Source of the DNA: Aquimarina aggregata
Lineage (GTDB): Bacteria > Bacteroidota > Bacteroidia > Flavobacteriales > Flavobacteriaceae
Reading direction: 5' to 3'
Length of the DNA stretch: 64,000 nt
Assembly (NCBI RefSeq): GCF_001632745.1
Contig: NZ_LQRT01000035.1
Coordinates: 434,001-498,000, forward strand
A program made the translations under genes and the position numbers. Below are positions 47,201-55,514 of the stretch, one piece after another (the first letter of the stretch is position 1; each line of letters starts with the position of its first letter). The notes beneath the pieces were generated by a model that was not told where the DNA came from, did no database searches, and saw only the letters and a program-made list of their open reading frames with translations.

Positions 47201-49191
47201 TACTAATTACTAAAAGCAATGACTTAGGTGTATTACATTTTGCCCCAAAAACCAGAGCATTTGCACAATACTTTTGGCATGGACTTACACCAGAAACACA
47301 AGCGTATTGGAACCAAAACATTAAGGCTTCGGGTCAAGTATTAGAAGTATTTCCTGATAGTCAAGAACATCAAAATGTTATTTCAAAATTAACTCAAGAA
47401 GTTATTTCTTTTTCTGAAAGTAAAAAGCTGTTCGATGCTACCTCAAGCAACGCAATCGCTGCATATTTGTTTACCGAACTGCAAAGCGACCAAAGTTTTT
47501 GTATTAGTCAAATTGCGAATGAACTACATGATGCTTTTGTAAATGAATTAAAAAAGAAAAAAGTTTTTACAAAATTAAAAACAGCTTTACAATTAGATGC
47601 TAAACCCAATTTTAATGGAGATTCCAGACAGAACGACCAGATAAATTTAGCATTACAATGGGTAAGTTCTTTCTTAAAAACCATGCACCCTAAACAAATT
47701 GCATATGCCCATGAAATAGTTTGTGTTTTACTATTCAAAAATGAATCAACTTCAGAGATTATTCATGTTAACCCATTACAAAACATAGATGGATTAAAAG
47801 GTAGTCATGAGACCATTAATGAAGGAGTTTTTGAATTTGATTATCATAATTTCATTACTACATTAGCATATTTTGCACAAATCGAAGTTCCTGCATTTGA
47901 AGCCTATCGAGAAGCAAAACATACGGTAACAGAAGAGCTTAAAGAAGACCTAAAACTCAATGAATTTGAGCCCAAAGTACTCTCCTCTTTCGTGAGAAAT
48001 AAATTAATCGATCAAGTATATCTTCCTTTATTTGGAGATAATTTATCCAAACAGTTAGGAAGTTTAGGGGATAATAAACGTACCGATCGTATGGGTATGT
48101 TATTACTAATATCACCTCCAGGTTATGGTAAAACAACTTTGATGGAGTATATGGCAAATCGTCTAGGGTTAGTCTTTATGAAAATAAATGGCCCAGCGAT
48201 AGGACATGAAGTTACCTCTGTAGATCCAATGGCGGCAAATAATGCTGCCGCAAGAGAAGAATTAAAAAAGCTTAACCTTGCTTTTGAAATGGGTAATAAT
48301 GTAATGTTATACCTTGATGATATACAACACTGTAATCCAGAGTTTTTACAAAAATTCATTTCTCTTGCCGATGGTACTCGAAAAATTGAAGGAATATACA
48401 ATGGCAATCCAAAGACATATGACCTAAGAAGTAAACGTTTTTGTGTAATTATGGCCGGAAACCCATATACAGAAAGTGGTGAGAAATTCCAGATTCCTGA
48501 TATGTTAGCCAATCGTGCCGACATCTATAACTTGGGAGATATTATTGGTGATACTGCAGATTTATTTAAGTTAAGTTTAATTGAAAATGCTATGACTTCA
48601 AATCCAGTATTACATCAATTAAGCAATACTTATTTTGAAGACATCTACTCTTTGATTGAAATTGTTGAAACAGGAACACAAGAAGGTATCGAGCTTAAAG
48701 GAAACCATACCAAACAAGAAATACAGGATTACTTGGCAGTACTTAAAAAGGTCATTATTATACGTAACACTGTTTTAAAAGTAAACGAAACCTATATAAA
48801 ATCCGCAGCCATGGAAGATGCATATCGTATAGAACCTTCTTTCAAATTACAAGGGTCTTATAGAGATATGAGTAAGCTGGTAGCAAAAGTGGTTCCGATT
48901 ATGAATGAAAAAGAATTACAAACCTTGCTCCTATCCCATTATGAAAATGAATCTCAAACGTTAACCAGTGCAGCAGAAGCTAATCTACTTAAATATAAAG
49001 AAATGACTAAAACCATTTCTGAAGATGAAGTTAATCGCTGGGAAGTTATCAAAGAGACTTTTGTAAAAAATAACAAGTTAAAAGGCTTTGGAAACAAAAA
49101 TGAAATGGCACAAGTACTTGCACAAATGATGCAGTTTAGCGATCATCTACAAGGCATTCAAGAGGTATTGAAAAAAGGGTTGAACAATTAA
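44251..49191 (+). CDS. Very large AAA+ ATPase (DUF3686-type)
   Basis: A 1646-residue protein. The N-terminal 430 residues are beta-rich (YFVYNHKIQE, GVIYPNGYYLQSGGFKLF), matching the DUF3686-type region often labelled 'DNA repair ATPase'. Residues about 480-900 are largely coiled coil, and the C-terminus is an AAA+ module. Its Walker A is SPPGYGKTT (near 1288), Walker B NVMLYLDDIQHC (near 1350), sensor 1 VIMAGNPY, and the arginine-finger region MLANRADI. The repair label is unproven. In this setting, after PspA and flotillin, remodelling of membrane-associated assemblies is at least as plausible (inference). The gene closes the block. Confidence 0.85.
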   Translation: MEETNKEKDIQLDGGTYEIIQNRLQKQKGELQNRLTQLNDARKEVFGSVETKLIANNRINTENNCIARDIVTIDEYCLFGYNVHFGLRTEITLADVFSIYTYSNDHFVAKSLDLIHDPIFIDDFTNLYKYYRNTIFSKFAIVGNYLHMVFQLSESVSDIKTFKWLINDGKLTYVDNRSEHEFKFPKQHEFNWTEVTRDMHRYGAHPHISILDKVFVETIGGDLTIKIEDNTDEGKGILDEPVEHIDQTLDDGQYRFANLGNLIILEIKPFQEAPRYFVYNHKIQEVKKIDCIKDACVLLPDDQGVIYPNGYYLQSGGFKLFTNEVSDVKFQEKIISPNGEDFLYVFYESEKGLYTLMSYNVIEQEVKTPIICNGFTILQHGELCYFKTEDDQTRHHVIQIWQTPFMKGDVLPSEHTDTLLYKIGNKDIVKAMAECHALITLLNKEDSYDGLYDDIAKFSSDITDSYYWIREEDTHRLDIPLEEINGAANAAIDEFEKVVQLRKTASNITKETKDKADTIFNKIKSSSFKSIDDFVHVLSQLRTLRGEVIGLNDIRYVDQTFINDIETEIASQTEKISQRCVQFLLDDKALLPYHSRIDEKQSQLDGIKKVINAKKLEEEVNQIATDLEMLIDIVSNLQIEDTSHSTKIIDNISLIFATINQLKAGIKNKIKSLGSKEATAEFAAQLKLVDQSIINYLDIASTPEKTDELLNKVSVQLEDLEGRFADFEEFITQIIEKREEVYNAFEARKNSLIEARNKKAVALETAANRILKGVTKKALGFSSVVDINGYFASDLMINKLRDIIVQLQELDDAGKAETIETAIKVAKEDATRKLKDKQDLYEDGENIIKLGKHKFGVNKQPLDLTIVYKDNALAYHLTGTDFYQEIKNETLLKSKKYWDQELISENQDVYRSAYLAYKIFSASQAELVEAQAIALDKKDFDKLSLKTMSEEQLLELIKTESSKNYTEGYVKGVHDVDAAKILKVLITKSNDLGVLHFAPKTRAFAQYFWHGLTPETQAYWNQNIKASGQVLEVFPDSQEHQNVISKLTQEVISFSESKKLFDATSSNAIAAYLFTELQSDQSFCISQIANELHDAFVNELKKKKVFTKLKTALQLDAKPNFNGDSRQNDQINLALQWVSSFLKTMHPKQIAYAHEIVCVLLFKNESTSEIIHVNPLQNIDGLKGSHETINEGVFEFDYHNFITTLAYFAQIEVPAFEAYREAKHTVTEELKEDLKLNEFEPKVLSSFVRNKLIDQVYLPLFGDNLSKQLGSLGDNKRTDRMGMLLLISPPGYGKTTLMEYMANRLGLVFMKINGPAIGHEVTSVDPMAANNAAAREELKKLNLAFEMGNNVMLYLDDIQHCNPEFLQKFISLADGTRKIEGIYNGNPKTYDLRSKRFCVIMAGNPYTESGEKFQIPDMLANRADIYNLGDIIGDTADLFKLSLIENAMTSNPVLHQLSNTYFEDIYSLIEIVETGTQEGIELKGNHTKQEIQDYLAVLKKVIIIRNTVLKVNETYIKSAAMEDAYRIEPSFKLQGSYRDMSKLVAKVVPIMNEKELQTLLLSHYENESQTLTSAAEANLLKYKEMTKTISEDEVNRWEVIKETFVKNNKLKGFGNKNEMAQVLAQMMQFSDHLQGIQEVLKKGLNN

Positions 49192-49242
49192 TTTAGCACG
49201 ATGTATTAACATATAATTTTAGAACAATTTGAAATAAAAATA

Positions 49243-49707
49243 ATGAATAATAAAACAAGGTTTTTAGTTTCATTTCTAATAATTATTGTAAATCGTTCAT
49301 TAGGTAGTTTTTTTACGTCTATTGATGTCTTATTATCCCCAGTAGCACTAATAAGTATAGCAATATTATTTAGAGATAACGAACAGAACTCTATTCTGAA
49401 AAGTGGAATTTTAACATTCTTGCTGTCTGTTCACAACTACAATATAGCACCCCAATTTCCAGTCATTGATTACGAAGATGTATCTCAATGGATATATGTA
49501 TTACCGTATTTGAGCATAATTCTTGCTTATTTTATTTTTATCAAAGGAACTCTAAAAAATAACCATGAGACTAAAAATGGTAAAATAGTGTCAATCATAC
49601 TTTTTCCTATTCTCTTAATTTGGTTTCATTTACTACCATATATCGACTTTGAAGACAACAGAATAGAAGACCCATACGAGAAAGTAAGAACAGGAAAAGC
49701 TAGATAA
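49243..49707 (+). CDS. Hypothetical four-helix membrane protein
   Basis: A 154-residue integral membrane protein with about four helices (residues 7-24, 28-45, 85-103, 113-132) and a charged C-terminus (DNRIEDPYEKVRTGKAR). No family recognised. It follows the AAA+ gene by 51 nt on the same strand and could be the last gene of that run or independent. Confidence 0.65.
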   Translation: MNNKTRFLVSFLIIIVNRSLGSFFTSIDVLLSPVALISIAILFRDNEQNSILKSGILTFLLSVHNYNIAPQFPVIDYEDVSQWIYVLPYLSIILAYFIFIKGTLKNNHETKNGKIVSIILFPILLIWFHLLPYIDFEDNRIEDPYEKVRTGKAR

Positions 49708-49771
49708 TAAAAAAACATTATAATTTATATACTTTACATTATCCTTAGAAATTAAATTAATTTTTATATTT

Positions 49772-49791
49772 TTACATAAGCACTTATATAA
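49772..49791. promoter_or_regulatory. MarR operator-like dyad
   Basis: TTACATAAG-CA-CTTATATAA: 8 of 9 positions symmetrical around a 2-bp centre, ending 6 nt before the marR-type start codon. The shape and size match known MarR binding sites, so autoregulation is likely. Confidence 0.6.
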
Positions 49792-49797
49792 CCACTT

Positions 49798-50289
49798 ATG
49801 AAAGATCAATTACAACATTACGGAACATTAGGATTGGGATCTCGATTTAAGCGATTAAGTGAATTTATGATGAAAGAAATTCAGATAGTATACCAATCTT
49901 GTAATATTGATTTTGACCCATATCTTTTTCCTATTTTCAAAGTAATTATTGATCAGAAACTTGTTACGACTACCGATATCCAAGAACAACTACAATACAC
50001 TCAACCTGCCATAACGCAGGCACTTAAAAAATTAATGGATAAAAAACTGGTAGGATACAAAACAGACACTACAGACAAACGAAAAAAACATTTTAAACTT
50101 ACGAATAAAGGAAAAAAAATACATCAGGAAATGATCCCACTTTGGAAAGTAATTGATGAACAAATAAAATGGCTTACAGAGGGGAGCGCAATAAGTCTTT
50201 TACATCATTTAACACATCTTGAAAGTCAATTACGTAAAAAATCTTTAAGTGAAAGAATTCTTGAGAATTATAACAAACTATCCATATGA
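49798..50289 (+). CDS. MarR family regulator
   Basis: A 163-residue winged helix-turn-helix protein. Recognition helix region TTTDIQEQLQYTQPAITQALKKLMDKKLV and the wing GYKTDTTDKRKKHFKLT are clear, with flanking dimerisation helices. It overlaps the following GNAT gene by 4 bases (ATGA), so both are in one operon. A dyad directly at its 5' end suggests it represses itself and the acetyltransferase. Ligand unknown. Confidence 0.92.
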   Translation: MKDQLQHYGTLGLGSRFKRLSEFMMKEIQIVYQSCNIDFDPYLFPIFKVIIDQKLVTTTDIQEQLQYTQPAITQALKKLMDKKLVGYKTDTTDKRKKHFKLTNKGKKIHQEMIPLWKVIDEQIKWLTEGSAISLLHHLTHLESQLRKKSLSERILENYNKLSI

Positions 50290-50759
50290 ATACAATTAAA
50301 AATGCGTCGATCATACCATTTGATTCAAAATATGCCAAAGATTTTGCAGCTCTTAATGTAGCATGGCTAGAAAAATATTTTGTGGTTGAACCTTTAGATG
50401 TTGAATTATTAGAAAATTGTCAGGAAACTATTATTAATACAGGTGGATATATCTTCTTTGCCAAGGTAGACAACGAAATTGCAGGAACATTTTCGTTGAT
50501 TAAAGTTGAAGAAGATATGTATGAACTTGGAAAAATGGCTGTATCTCCTAAGTTTCAAGGACATAAAATTGGCCAACAATTATTACAATTTTGCATCGAT
50601 TTTTCAAAGGATCAACAATGGAAAAAACTCATACTATATTCAAATAGAATTCTGGAAAACGCAATTCACATTTATAAGAAGTATGGATTTAAAGAGATTG
50701 AGATTGAGAAAAACCCTATGTATAAGCGAAGTAATATTAAAATGATGTTGATCTTATAG
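50286..50759 (+). CDS. GNAT family N-acetyltransferase
   Basis: A 157-residue GNAT. The acetyl-CoA loop is seen in LGKMAVSPKFQGHKIGQQLLQF (motif A, Q/R-x-x-G-x-G/A variant), with the following IYKKYGFKEIEI segment (motif B). MarR-GNAT pairs often concern small-molecule or drug acetylation; no substrate can be named. Co-transcribed with the preceding regulator. Confidence 0.92.
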   Translation: MNTIKNASIIPFDSKYAKDFAALNVAWLEKYFVVEPLDVELLENCQETIINTGGYIFFAKVDNEIAGTFSLIKVEEDMYELGKMAVSPKFQGHKIGQQLLQFCIDFSKDQQWKKLILYSNRILENAIHIYKKYGFKEIEIEKNPMYKRSNIKMMLIL

Positions 50760-50761
50760 TA

Positions 50762-50793
50762 ATCTGCTCTATCTAACTAAAGACAGAGCAGAT
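50762..50793. terminator. Hairpin after the GNAT gene
   Basis: ATCTGCTCT (50762-50770) with AGAGCAGAT (50785-50793), a 9-bp stem and a 14-nt loop just behind the stop. No T tract follows in either direction, so termination strength is uncertain. Confidence 0.5.
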
Positions 50794-50831
50794 CAAGCAT
50801 TAGTTAATTTCCCTTTTTAACTACTTAAAAG

Positions 50832-51674
50832 TTATTTAGAAATGCTATAGTTTTGCCCGTAGTTGTTATCCCAATATTGCTGCCCATTTACCTTGTAAAC
50901 TACTGCATACTCAATATCATCTACTTCTTCGTTAATTGTTACCGATCCAGTCCATCTTTCAACATTAAACGGATTAGGGCTTGTAAGCACATAGTCATAA
51001 CTATTATACCAATACTTTGTATACGCAAGAGAAAAATACCGTTCTGTCTCCCATCCATCTGTAGTATAAACCACTTGGACTTCTTTTGTTGGAGATATAT
51101 TTCTAACATCTGCAACAATATTAAGTGTTGTAGTAACACCATCAAAGGATGTATATAGTCTATCAAAATCACTATCAACGCTTACATTTAAATCTGGCTC
51201 TGCAAAAAAACTTCCTATTTGCTTCTCTTCTATCTTATAGTTATTATTATTGTTATTATCCCAATACGTAGTGTTATTTACATCATATTTCACCACAAAT
51301 TCATCCTCATAAATTTTACCTGGTGTATATGCATAATATCGATATTGACCTTCCCATATTTCATCTCCGTTATCTAAACTTATGCTATATGACAATGGAA
51401 TTTCTTCCCAATTACCATCTACTTTTTCATGATAAATACTTACCGATTTATCATAATTAAGATTTGCAACTTTTACAGTAAATTTTCTAGTCCATGTATT
51501 AAATCCTCGATAGAAACTATATGAATTCCAAGCCTTTACCAATTGCACAGGGCTACTATTTTTGAGGTTAGCACTTTTTTCAAGAGACAAACCATTTTGA
51601 TTTGGTATAGCATCATCCTCTGTAGAACATGATAAAGCGAATAGGGTTATTATTAAATAAAAATACTTTTTCAT
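50832..51674 (-). CDS. Lipoprotein with two CBM21 modules
   Basis: A 280-residue lipoprotein (ALSCS, Cys16) with two tandem beta-sandwich modules of the CBM21/CBM53 starch- and glycogen-binding type. Each ends in the diagnostic YWDNN...NY: module 1 (about 40-148) YWDNNNNNNY, module 2 (about 158-280) YWDNNYGQNY. The N-terminal strand of module 1 reads KFTVKVANLNYDKSVSIYH. No catalytic domain is present. It is probably a surface or periplasmic alpha-glucan binding protein; no SusC/D or amylase gene is adjacent in this window. Confidence 0.85.
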   Translation of the reverse strand: MKKYFYLIITLFALSCSTEDDAIPNQNGLSLEKSANLKNSSPVQLVKAWNSYSFYRGFNTWTRKFTVKVANLNYDKSVSIYHEKVDGNWEEIPLSYSISLDNGDEIWEGQYRYYAYTPGKIYEDEFVVKYDVNNTTYWDNNNNNNYKIEEKQIGSFFAEPDLNVSVDSDFDRLYTSFDGVTTTLNIVADVRNISPTKEVQVVYTTDGWETERYFSLAYTKYWYNSYDYVLTSPNPFNVERWTGSVTINEEVDDIEYAVVYKVNGQQYWDNNYGQNYSISK

Positions 51675-52348
51675 TGTTTTAAGGTTTTGTTTGATTTTGT
51701 TGTTATTTGTTTACTACTAATTTTTTCGAAAAATTTAGTGATCATTAAAAGCTTTGTTATGAAAATACAGGCACAGGTAATAATCATGCAATTTTGGGTA
51801 TTGCATTTAACAATTATTTCACGAAAAACGTTTTCGAAGAACATGAAGTTTAATCAAAATATAAAGTGTAAAAATTGGAATTAATAACACCTAAAAATTA
51901 CTCTTCAATTTTTGTCAAAATGACTTTAGACAACGAAAATTTTAGCTCATTTTAAACGAAAATTAGCGTTAATGTTTTCACAACGAATTCACTCTTATAT
52001 GCTTTTAGTAAACATTCATGAAAACAGTTTCATGTTTTTTCGTAGATCGTTTTAACACTTATAGTCCATATTTCAATAATCAAAAAAATACAAATGACAT
52101 TACCACGTACTTTTAAAATATTTACTGCAGAATTCATAGTCAAAAAGCAATAAACACCTGTACAAAGACAACTTATCAAGGAATAATCTCACAATTAACA
52201 AATAAGAATAAATTGTACTTTTGGGCATACGTATAACACTTACTATTTAAGTGGGATACCTATTAATCCACTTTTTTGAGTATTCTTAAAACCTAATTCG
52301 AAGACTCTTACATTGGACATATTAACACATAAATCTTAAGTAATCGTC
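51675..52348. other. 674-bp divergent gap
   Basis: It holds the promoters of the CBM21 lipoprotein (minus) and of the sensory locus (plus). Seen: a 6-bp inverted repeat CGAAAA-ACG-TTTTCG near 51822, two direct copies of AACGAAAAT (51932-51940, 51955-51963), the plus promoter box at 52216-52223 and an attenuator-like hairpin at 52249-52277. A 65-codon open frame at 51687 has no homology-like features and is not called. Confidence 0.55.
52216..52277 (+). promoter_or_regulatory. Promoter and attenuator-like hairpin of the sensory locus
   Basis: TACTTTTG at 52216-52223 matches TAnnTTTG. About 25 nt after the expected start, AAGTGGG (52249-52255) pairs with TCCACTT (52267-52273), 7 bp with one G-U, and is followed by a six-T run. 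This could prematurely stop transcription 70 nt before the first gene. Confidence 0.45.
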
Positions 52349-53089
52349 ATGAAAACACCAACTCACCTAAGCAAATACATTGCGCTATTTACAGTTTTAA
52401 TCATTAGTATTTTCTTTTTTCATTCATGCCAACAAGACTCTACTGTAGATGTTTTTCAGGAAGAAGAATACATAAAAAAAATAGAAGCATACGAGGCTAA
52501 AATTGCATCTTTAGAAGAAAAATTAGGGCAGGAAAAATCAAATAGAAGAAGGCCCGGTAATATTATTGATTTTAGAAAGGCTCAGCAAATTTATAAAGCT
52601 TATGATAATAGAGCCGACCTAATAAGTGAAGCCGTTGGACCAGTAAACGACATAAATAATTCTGCTCGTGGTGCTGCTCGATTTGAACCAACCAGATCTT
52701 TGTTTTATGAAATTTCTGAATTACGTAAGTATTTAGCATATATAGATGATTTATCAAAAAAAGCAGATATAAAACCAACAGGACTTCGTTTCTATTTTGC
52801 TTTATACCCCAGAGATCACGTATCTTCTAGCGGAAGTAACGAAAACGCGAGACGTCAAACCATTTTTATAGCACCAACCACAGAAAGAAAATATGAAGAT
52901 CGGATTGTACAAATGGGATACACTCTTGACAATAATTTCAAAGTCGTATTTTTAAATAAAGATAGTGGGTTTAGTCATTTAAGAAGAAATAGAAATAAAA
53001 GTACAACTAGTTATTTTGGAAAAACAAGCGGACATGACAAATACAGTCTTATTGCAAATGAAATGCAAGGCACTCCTCCTTTTCACTAA
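52349..53089 (+). CDS. Exported protein A1 of the duplicated cassette
   Basis: A 246-residue lipoprotein (FFHSC, Cys27). After a short coiled coil (residues 35-65) comes a domain shared with the protein at 54118-54801: a P-[TS]-R-S motif, a YLAYID helix, a G[YL]R-F strand with YP, RR-x-TIFIAPTT, and a terminal IAN-[ED]-M. The shared motifs place the conserved domain at residues about 110-246. No known family recognised. Together with the membrane protein 17 nt downstream it forms a two-gene cassette, repeated once. Confidence 0.8.
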   Translation: MKTPTHLSKYIALFTVLIISIFFFHSCQQDSTVDVFQEEEYIKKIEAYEAKIASLEEKLGQEKSNRRRPGNIIDFRKAQQIYKAYDNRADLISEAVGPVNDINNSARGAARFEPTRSLFYEISELRKYLAYIDDLSKKADIKPTGLRFYFALYPRDHVSSSGSNENARRQTIFIAPTTERKYEDRIVQMGYTLDNNFKVVFLNKDSGFSHLRRNRNKSTTSYFGKTSGHDKYSLIANEMQGTPPFH

Positions 53090-53106
53090 TTAACAAATAT
53101 TTGACT

Positions 53107-53769
53107 ATGCCGGTAGAATATTTGAAGTTTTTAATAAAAACTTCATTAATCATTCAGTTTATAACATTAGTATTTAGTACTATATATTTTAATAAAATAA
53201 AAAGAATTCCCGTTCTTAAATATTTTACACCTTTAGTATGGTATATTTTTTTTAATGAACTTCTCGGGCTTTTTATACGATTATACATATCCGATTATAA
53301 CGCTATCATTTATAATATATACTATTGTCTAAGTTTTAGTTATTTTTTTATTCTATATAGAAAAAACATCACTAAAAAATGGTCGAAATTGTTAGTTTTC
53401 ATATTCTTATGTATATATTTATTAATATTCATAATTAATGGTTTTTTTGAGAACTATTTGATCCAATCACAAATAATTCCTTACATTTTAGCTGCATTAT
53501 TTTTAGTAACAACGATAGCCTTATATTTTATCGATATCATAAATTCGAATACGGTACTACATGTAAAAAGTAGTCTATTATTCTGGATTAGCGTAGGATT
53601 ATTACTGTACTATATTAGCAATTTCCCCTTTAGGATTATACGAAATTACTATACAGAACTAGCCGATTCATCGACTATGATTTTAGTTGGTTTTATATCT
53701 ACGGTAGTAATGAACACGTGTTTTTGTATAGGATACGTGCTTCAAGATAATGTTTCTTCGTCTCAGTAA
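53107..53769 (+). CDS. Seven-helix membrane protein B1
   Basis: A 220-residue integral protein with about seven membrane helices and short loops, so little room for an extra domain. The paralogue at 54828-55514 shares Y/FNE-x-x-G, IYNIYY, IINGF, QIIPY-I, LYFI-[DE]-I, LLFWIS-[VI]-GLLLY and PFRI-[IL]-RNYYT. No family recognised. A sensor or transducer role is inferred from the gene order, exported protein before, kinase behind. The ATG at 53107 is preferred over a TTG two codons upstream. Confidence 0.8.
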   Translation: MPVEYLKFLIKTSLIIQFITLVFSTIYFNKIKRIPVLKYFTPLVWYIFFNELLGLFIRLYISDYNAIIYNIYYCLSFSYFFILYRKNITKKWSKLLVFIFLCIYLLIFIINGFFENYLIQSQIIPYILAALFLVTTIALYFIDIINSNTVLHVKSSLLFWISVGLLLYYISNFPFRIIRNYYTELADSSTMILVGFISTVVMNTCFCIGYVLQDNVSSSQ

Positions 53770-54117
53770 TCGTAAAACCAAAATCTACTTTCTCAAAAAG
53801 CAAGCTTACTTAAAAGCATAAAAGCAACAGTCAATTCCCTTTTTTAAACAGGGGGATTTACCCCCTTTTTTGGAATTTCACCACCTTAACAACTCTTCAA
53901 AAACTCCTTATAAACAAGGGTTTACCAGTAAAAATCTTGCATAAGACTTGTGATTATTTTTTCTAATTATAGAATATTGGTATTTTTAATTCAAATAAAC
54001 CTAATGATTCGAGTAAGAAAAAATAATCACCATCACCTTTTTCGAAGCTTGAATTTGATTAAAAAATATAATTTACTAATAAACAAATCACATCTAATAT
54101 CTTAAACATCTTTAGAA
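53770..54117. other. 348-bp gap between the two cassettes
   Basis: Carries the most symmetrical G-run/C-run dyad (53851-53865) and otherwise AT-rich sequence. No exact TAnnTTTG box was seen before the second cassette. No gene supported. Confidence 0.55.
53849..53867. repeat. G-run/C-run dyad, copy 4
   Basis: CA-GGGGG-ATTTA-CCCCC-TT, followed six bases later by GGAATTT. It lies between the two copies of the sensory cassette, 250 nt before the second, and is a possible operator. Confidence 0.55.
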
Positions 54118-54801
54118 ATGGAACGAAAAACTAACTTTATAGGATACCCCATTGTTATCATCCTAACTGCATTGATAACATATTTTTGCTTAAAAAAGAC
54201 AGGCTCTGATCCCGCAAATCCTCCGGTAGTGCCAACTCCTGATGAAATAATTACATTGCAAGATGCTTTTCAACTATATGAAACCTATTCAAAAAATCGT
54301 GCTTGCATTATCGATGCATATGAAGGCAGAGTAGATAGTACACTAAATACACTTTGTACGTCTGACAGACCTCGTGATCTAGGTTTTGTTCCATCCAGAT
54401 CTTTTGAATTAGAGAAAGAATTTCTTGAACAATATCTGGCCTATATTGATTATGTAACTGGAGATTCAATACCAATTACAGGATATCGTATATTCCTTGG
54501 CAATTATCCTAACAAGGATAAACTAATTAGTGGAAGACCTATCCCAGATCCTAGACGAAATACAATATTTATTGCCCCTACAACTTTTCAAAATGGATCG
54601 AATCGAGCATTTACTTTCATTAAAGATCAAAACAATGATGGAAAACCTGACTTATTATTTTTACAAGATACCTTTGAAAAAGGAATTGGCAACCAAAACC
54701 ATGCGAAAGTAAACGCAAATACAGCTAGTTTTTTCTCATTCAGTACTATATATAATGATGAGTTAAGTACAATAGCAAATGACATGGGAAGCTACCCGTG
54801 A
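54118..54801 (+). CDS. Exported protein A2 of the duplicated cassette
   Basis: A 227-residue protein with an N-terminal membrane segment (YPIVIILTALITYFC) that is either a signal anchor or a lipobox variant ending in Cys. It has the same conserved core as protein A1: PSRS, YLAYID, GYRIFLGNYP, RRNTIFIAPTT, and the final IANDM. The inserted DQNNDGKPDLLFL has a calcium-loop look. Paralogous to A1, but without the coiled coil. Confidence 0.78.
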   Translation: MERKTNFIGYPIVIILTALITYFCLKKTGSDPANPPVVPTPDEIITLQDAFQLYETYSKNRACIIDAYEGRVDSTLNTLCTSDRPRDLGFVPSRSFELEKEFLEQYLAYIDYVTGDSIPITGYRIFLGNYPNKDKLISGRPIPDPRRNTIFIAPTTFQNGSNRAFTFIKDQNNDGKPDLLFLQDTFEKGIGNQNHAKVNANTASFFSFSTIYNDELSTIANDMGSYP

Positions 54802-54827
54802 TACATTAATTAATCCTAAATTTTATT

Positions 54828-55514
54828 GTGGAAATAGAACGAGAACATTTAATTACATTATTGTATGTAATAATTTCAATAGAATTAATTACCGCAGTAG
54901 TTGGCACATTATATTTAAAGAAGTATAAGGATACAAAACTTAAATATTTCGTCTTTTTCTTATGGTATACTGCTATAAATGAAGCTATAGGGGGGATCTA
55001 TTTAAAAAGATATGTAAATATTGAGTGGGGTGATTTGATTTACAATATTTATTATTTTATAAGTTTTGGTTATCTTCTTATTTTATATAAAAATCATTTG
55101 GTTAATAAAAGAAATAAAAGTCTAGCTTATTTTTTCTTGGTAACCTATATAGCACTATTAATCATTAATGGATTTTATCAAAACTATGTATATGAATTAC
55201 AAATAATACCATATATAGCGGCATCTTGCTTTTTGGTTATAACTATTTCGTTATATTTTATTGAAATTCTTAATTCACAAAGAGTATTATACGTAAGTAA
55301 AAATTTGTTATTTTGGATTAGTATTGGATTACTTCTATATCATATTGGTAATATTCCGTTTAGAATTTTAAGAAACTACTATACTGATATAACAGATGCT
55401 ACTACTGCATTTTTACTTGGTGCTTTTTTAACTGTCACTATGAATCTTTCTTTTATCTTTGGTTTTATATGGAGCAGCAAGAAACAGAAATATTACAAGA
55501 AACAGCAATACTAG
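54828..55514 (+). CDS. Seven-helix membrane protein B2
   Basis: A 228-residue paralogue of B1 with seven helices, sharing the motifs listed there. It starts with GTG at 54828, 26 nt after the A2 stop. The C-terminus is longer and basic (SSKKQKYYKKQQY). The last 46 nt overlap the start of the histidine kinase gene in another frame, so the kinase and B2 are translationally linked. This supports the view that B2 and the kinase work together. Confidence 0.8.
   Translation: MEIEREHLITLLYVIISIELITAVVGTLYLKKYKDTKLKYFVFFLWYTAINEAIGGIYLKRYVNIEWGDLIYNIYYFISFGYLLILYKNHLVNKRNKSLAYFFLVTYIALLIINGFYQNYVYELQIIPYIAASCFLVITISLYFIEILNSQRVLYVSKNLLFWISIGLLLYHIGNIPFRILRNYYTDITDATTAFLLGAFLTVTMNLSFIFGFIWSSKKQKYYKKQQY

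Noticed and set aside
51687..51884. 65-codon plus-strand frame in the gap before the sensory locus
   Set aside because: No recognisable features, odd composition and no operon context; probably chance.
53821..53900. A second copy of the 43-aa peptide on the minus strand at dyad copy 4
   Set aside because: The translated frame (KKGVNPPV) is interrupted by stops and lacks a start; resemblance is explained by the dyad itself.
54991..54997. A further G run (GGGGGG) near 54.99 kb
   Set aside because: It lies inside the B2 gene (Gly-Gly codons), has no C-run partner and does not match the dyad.
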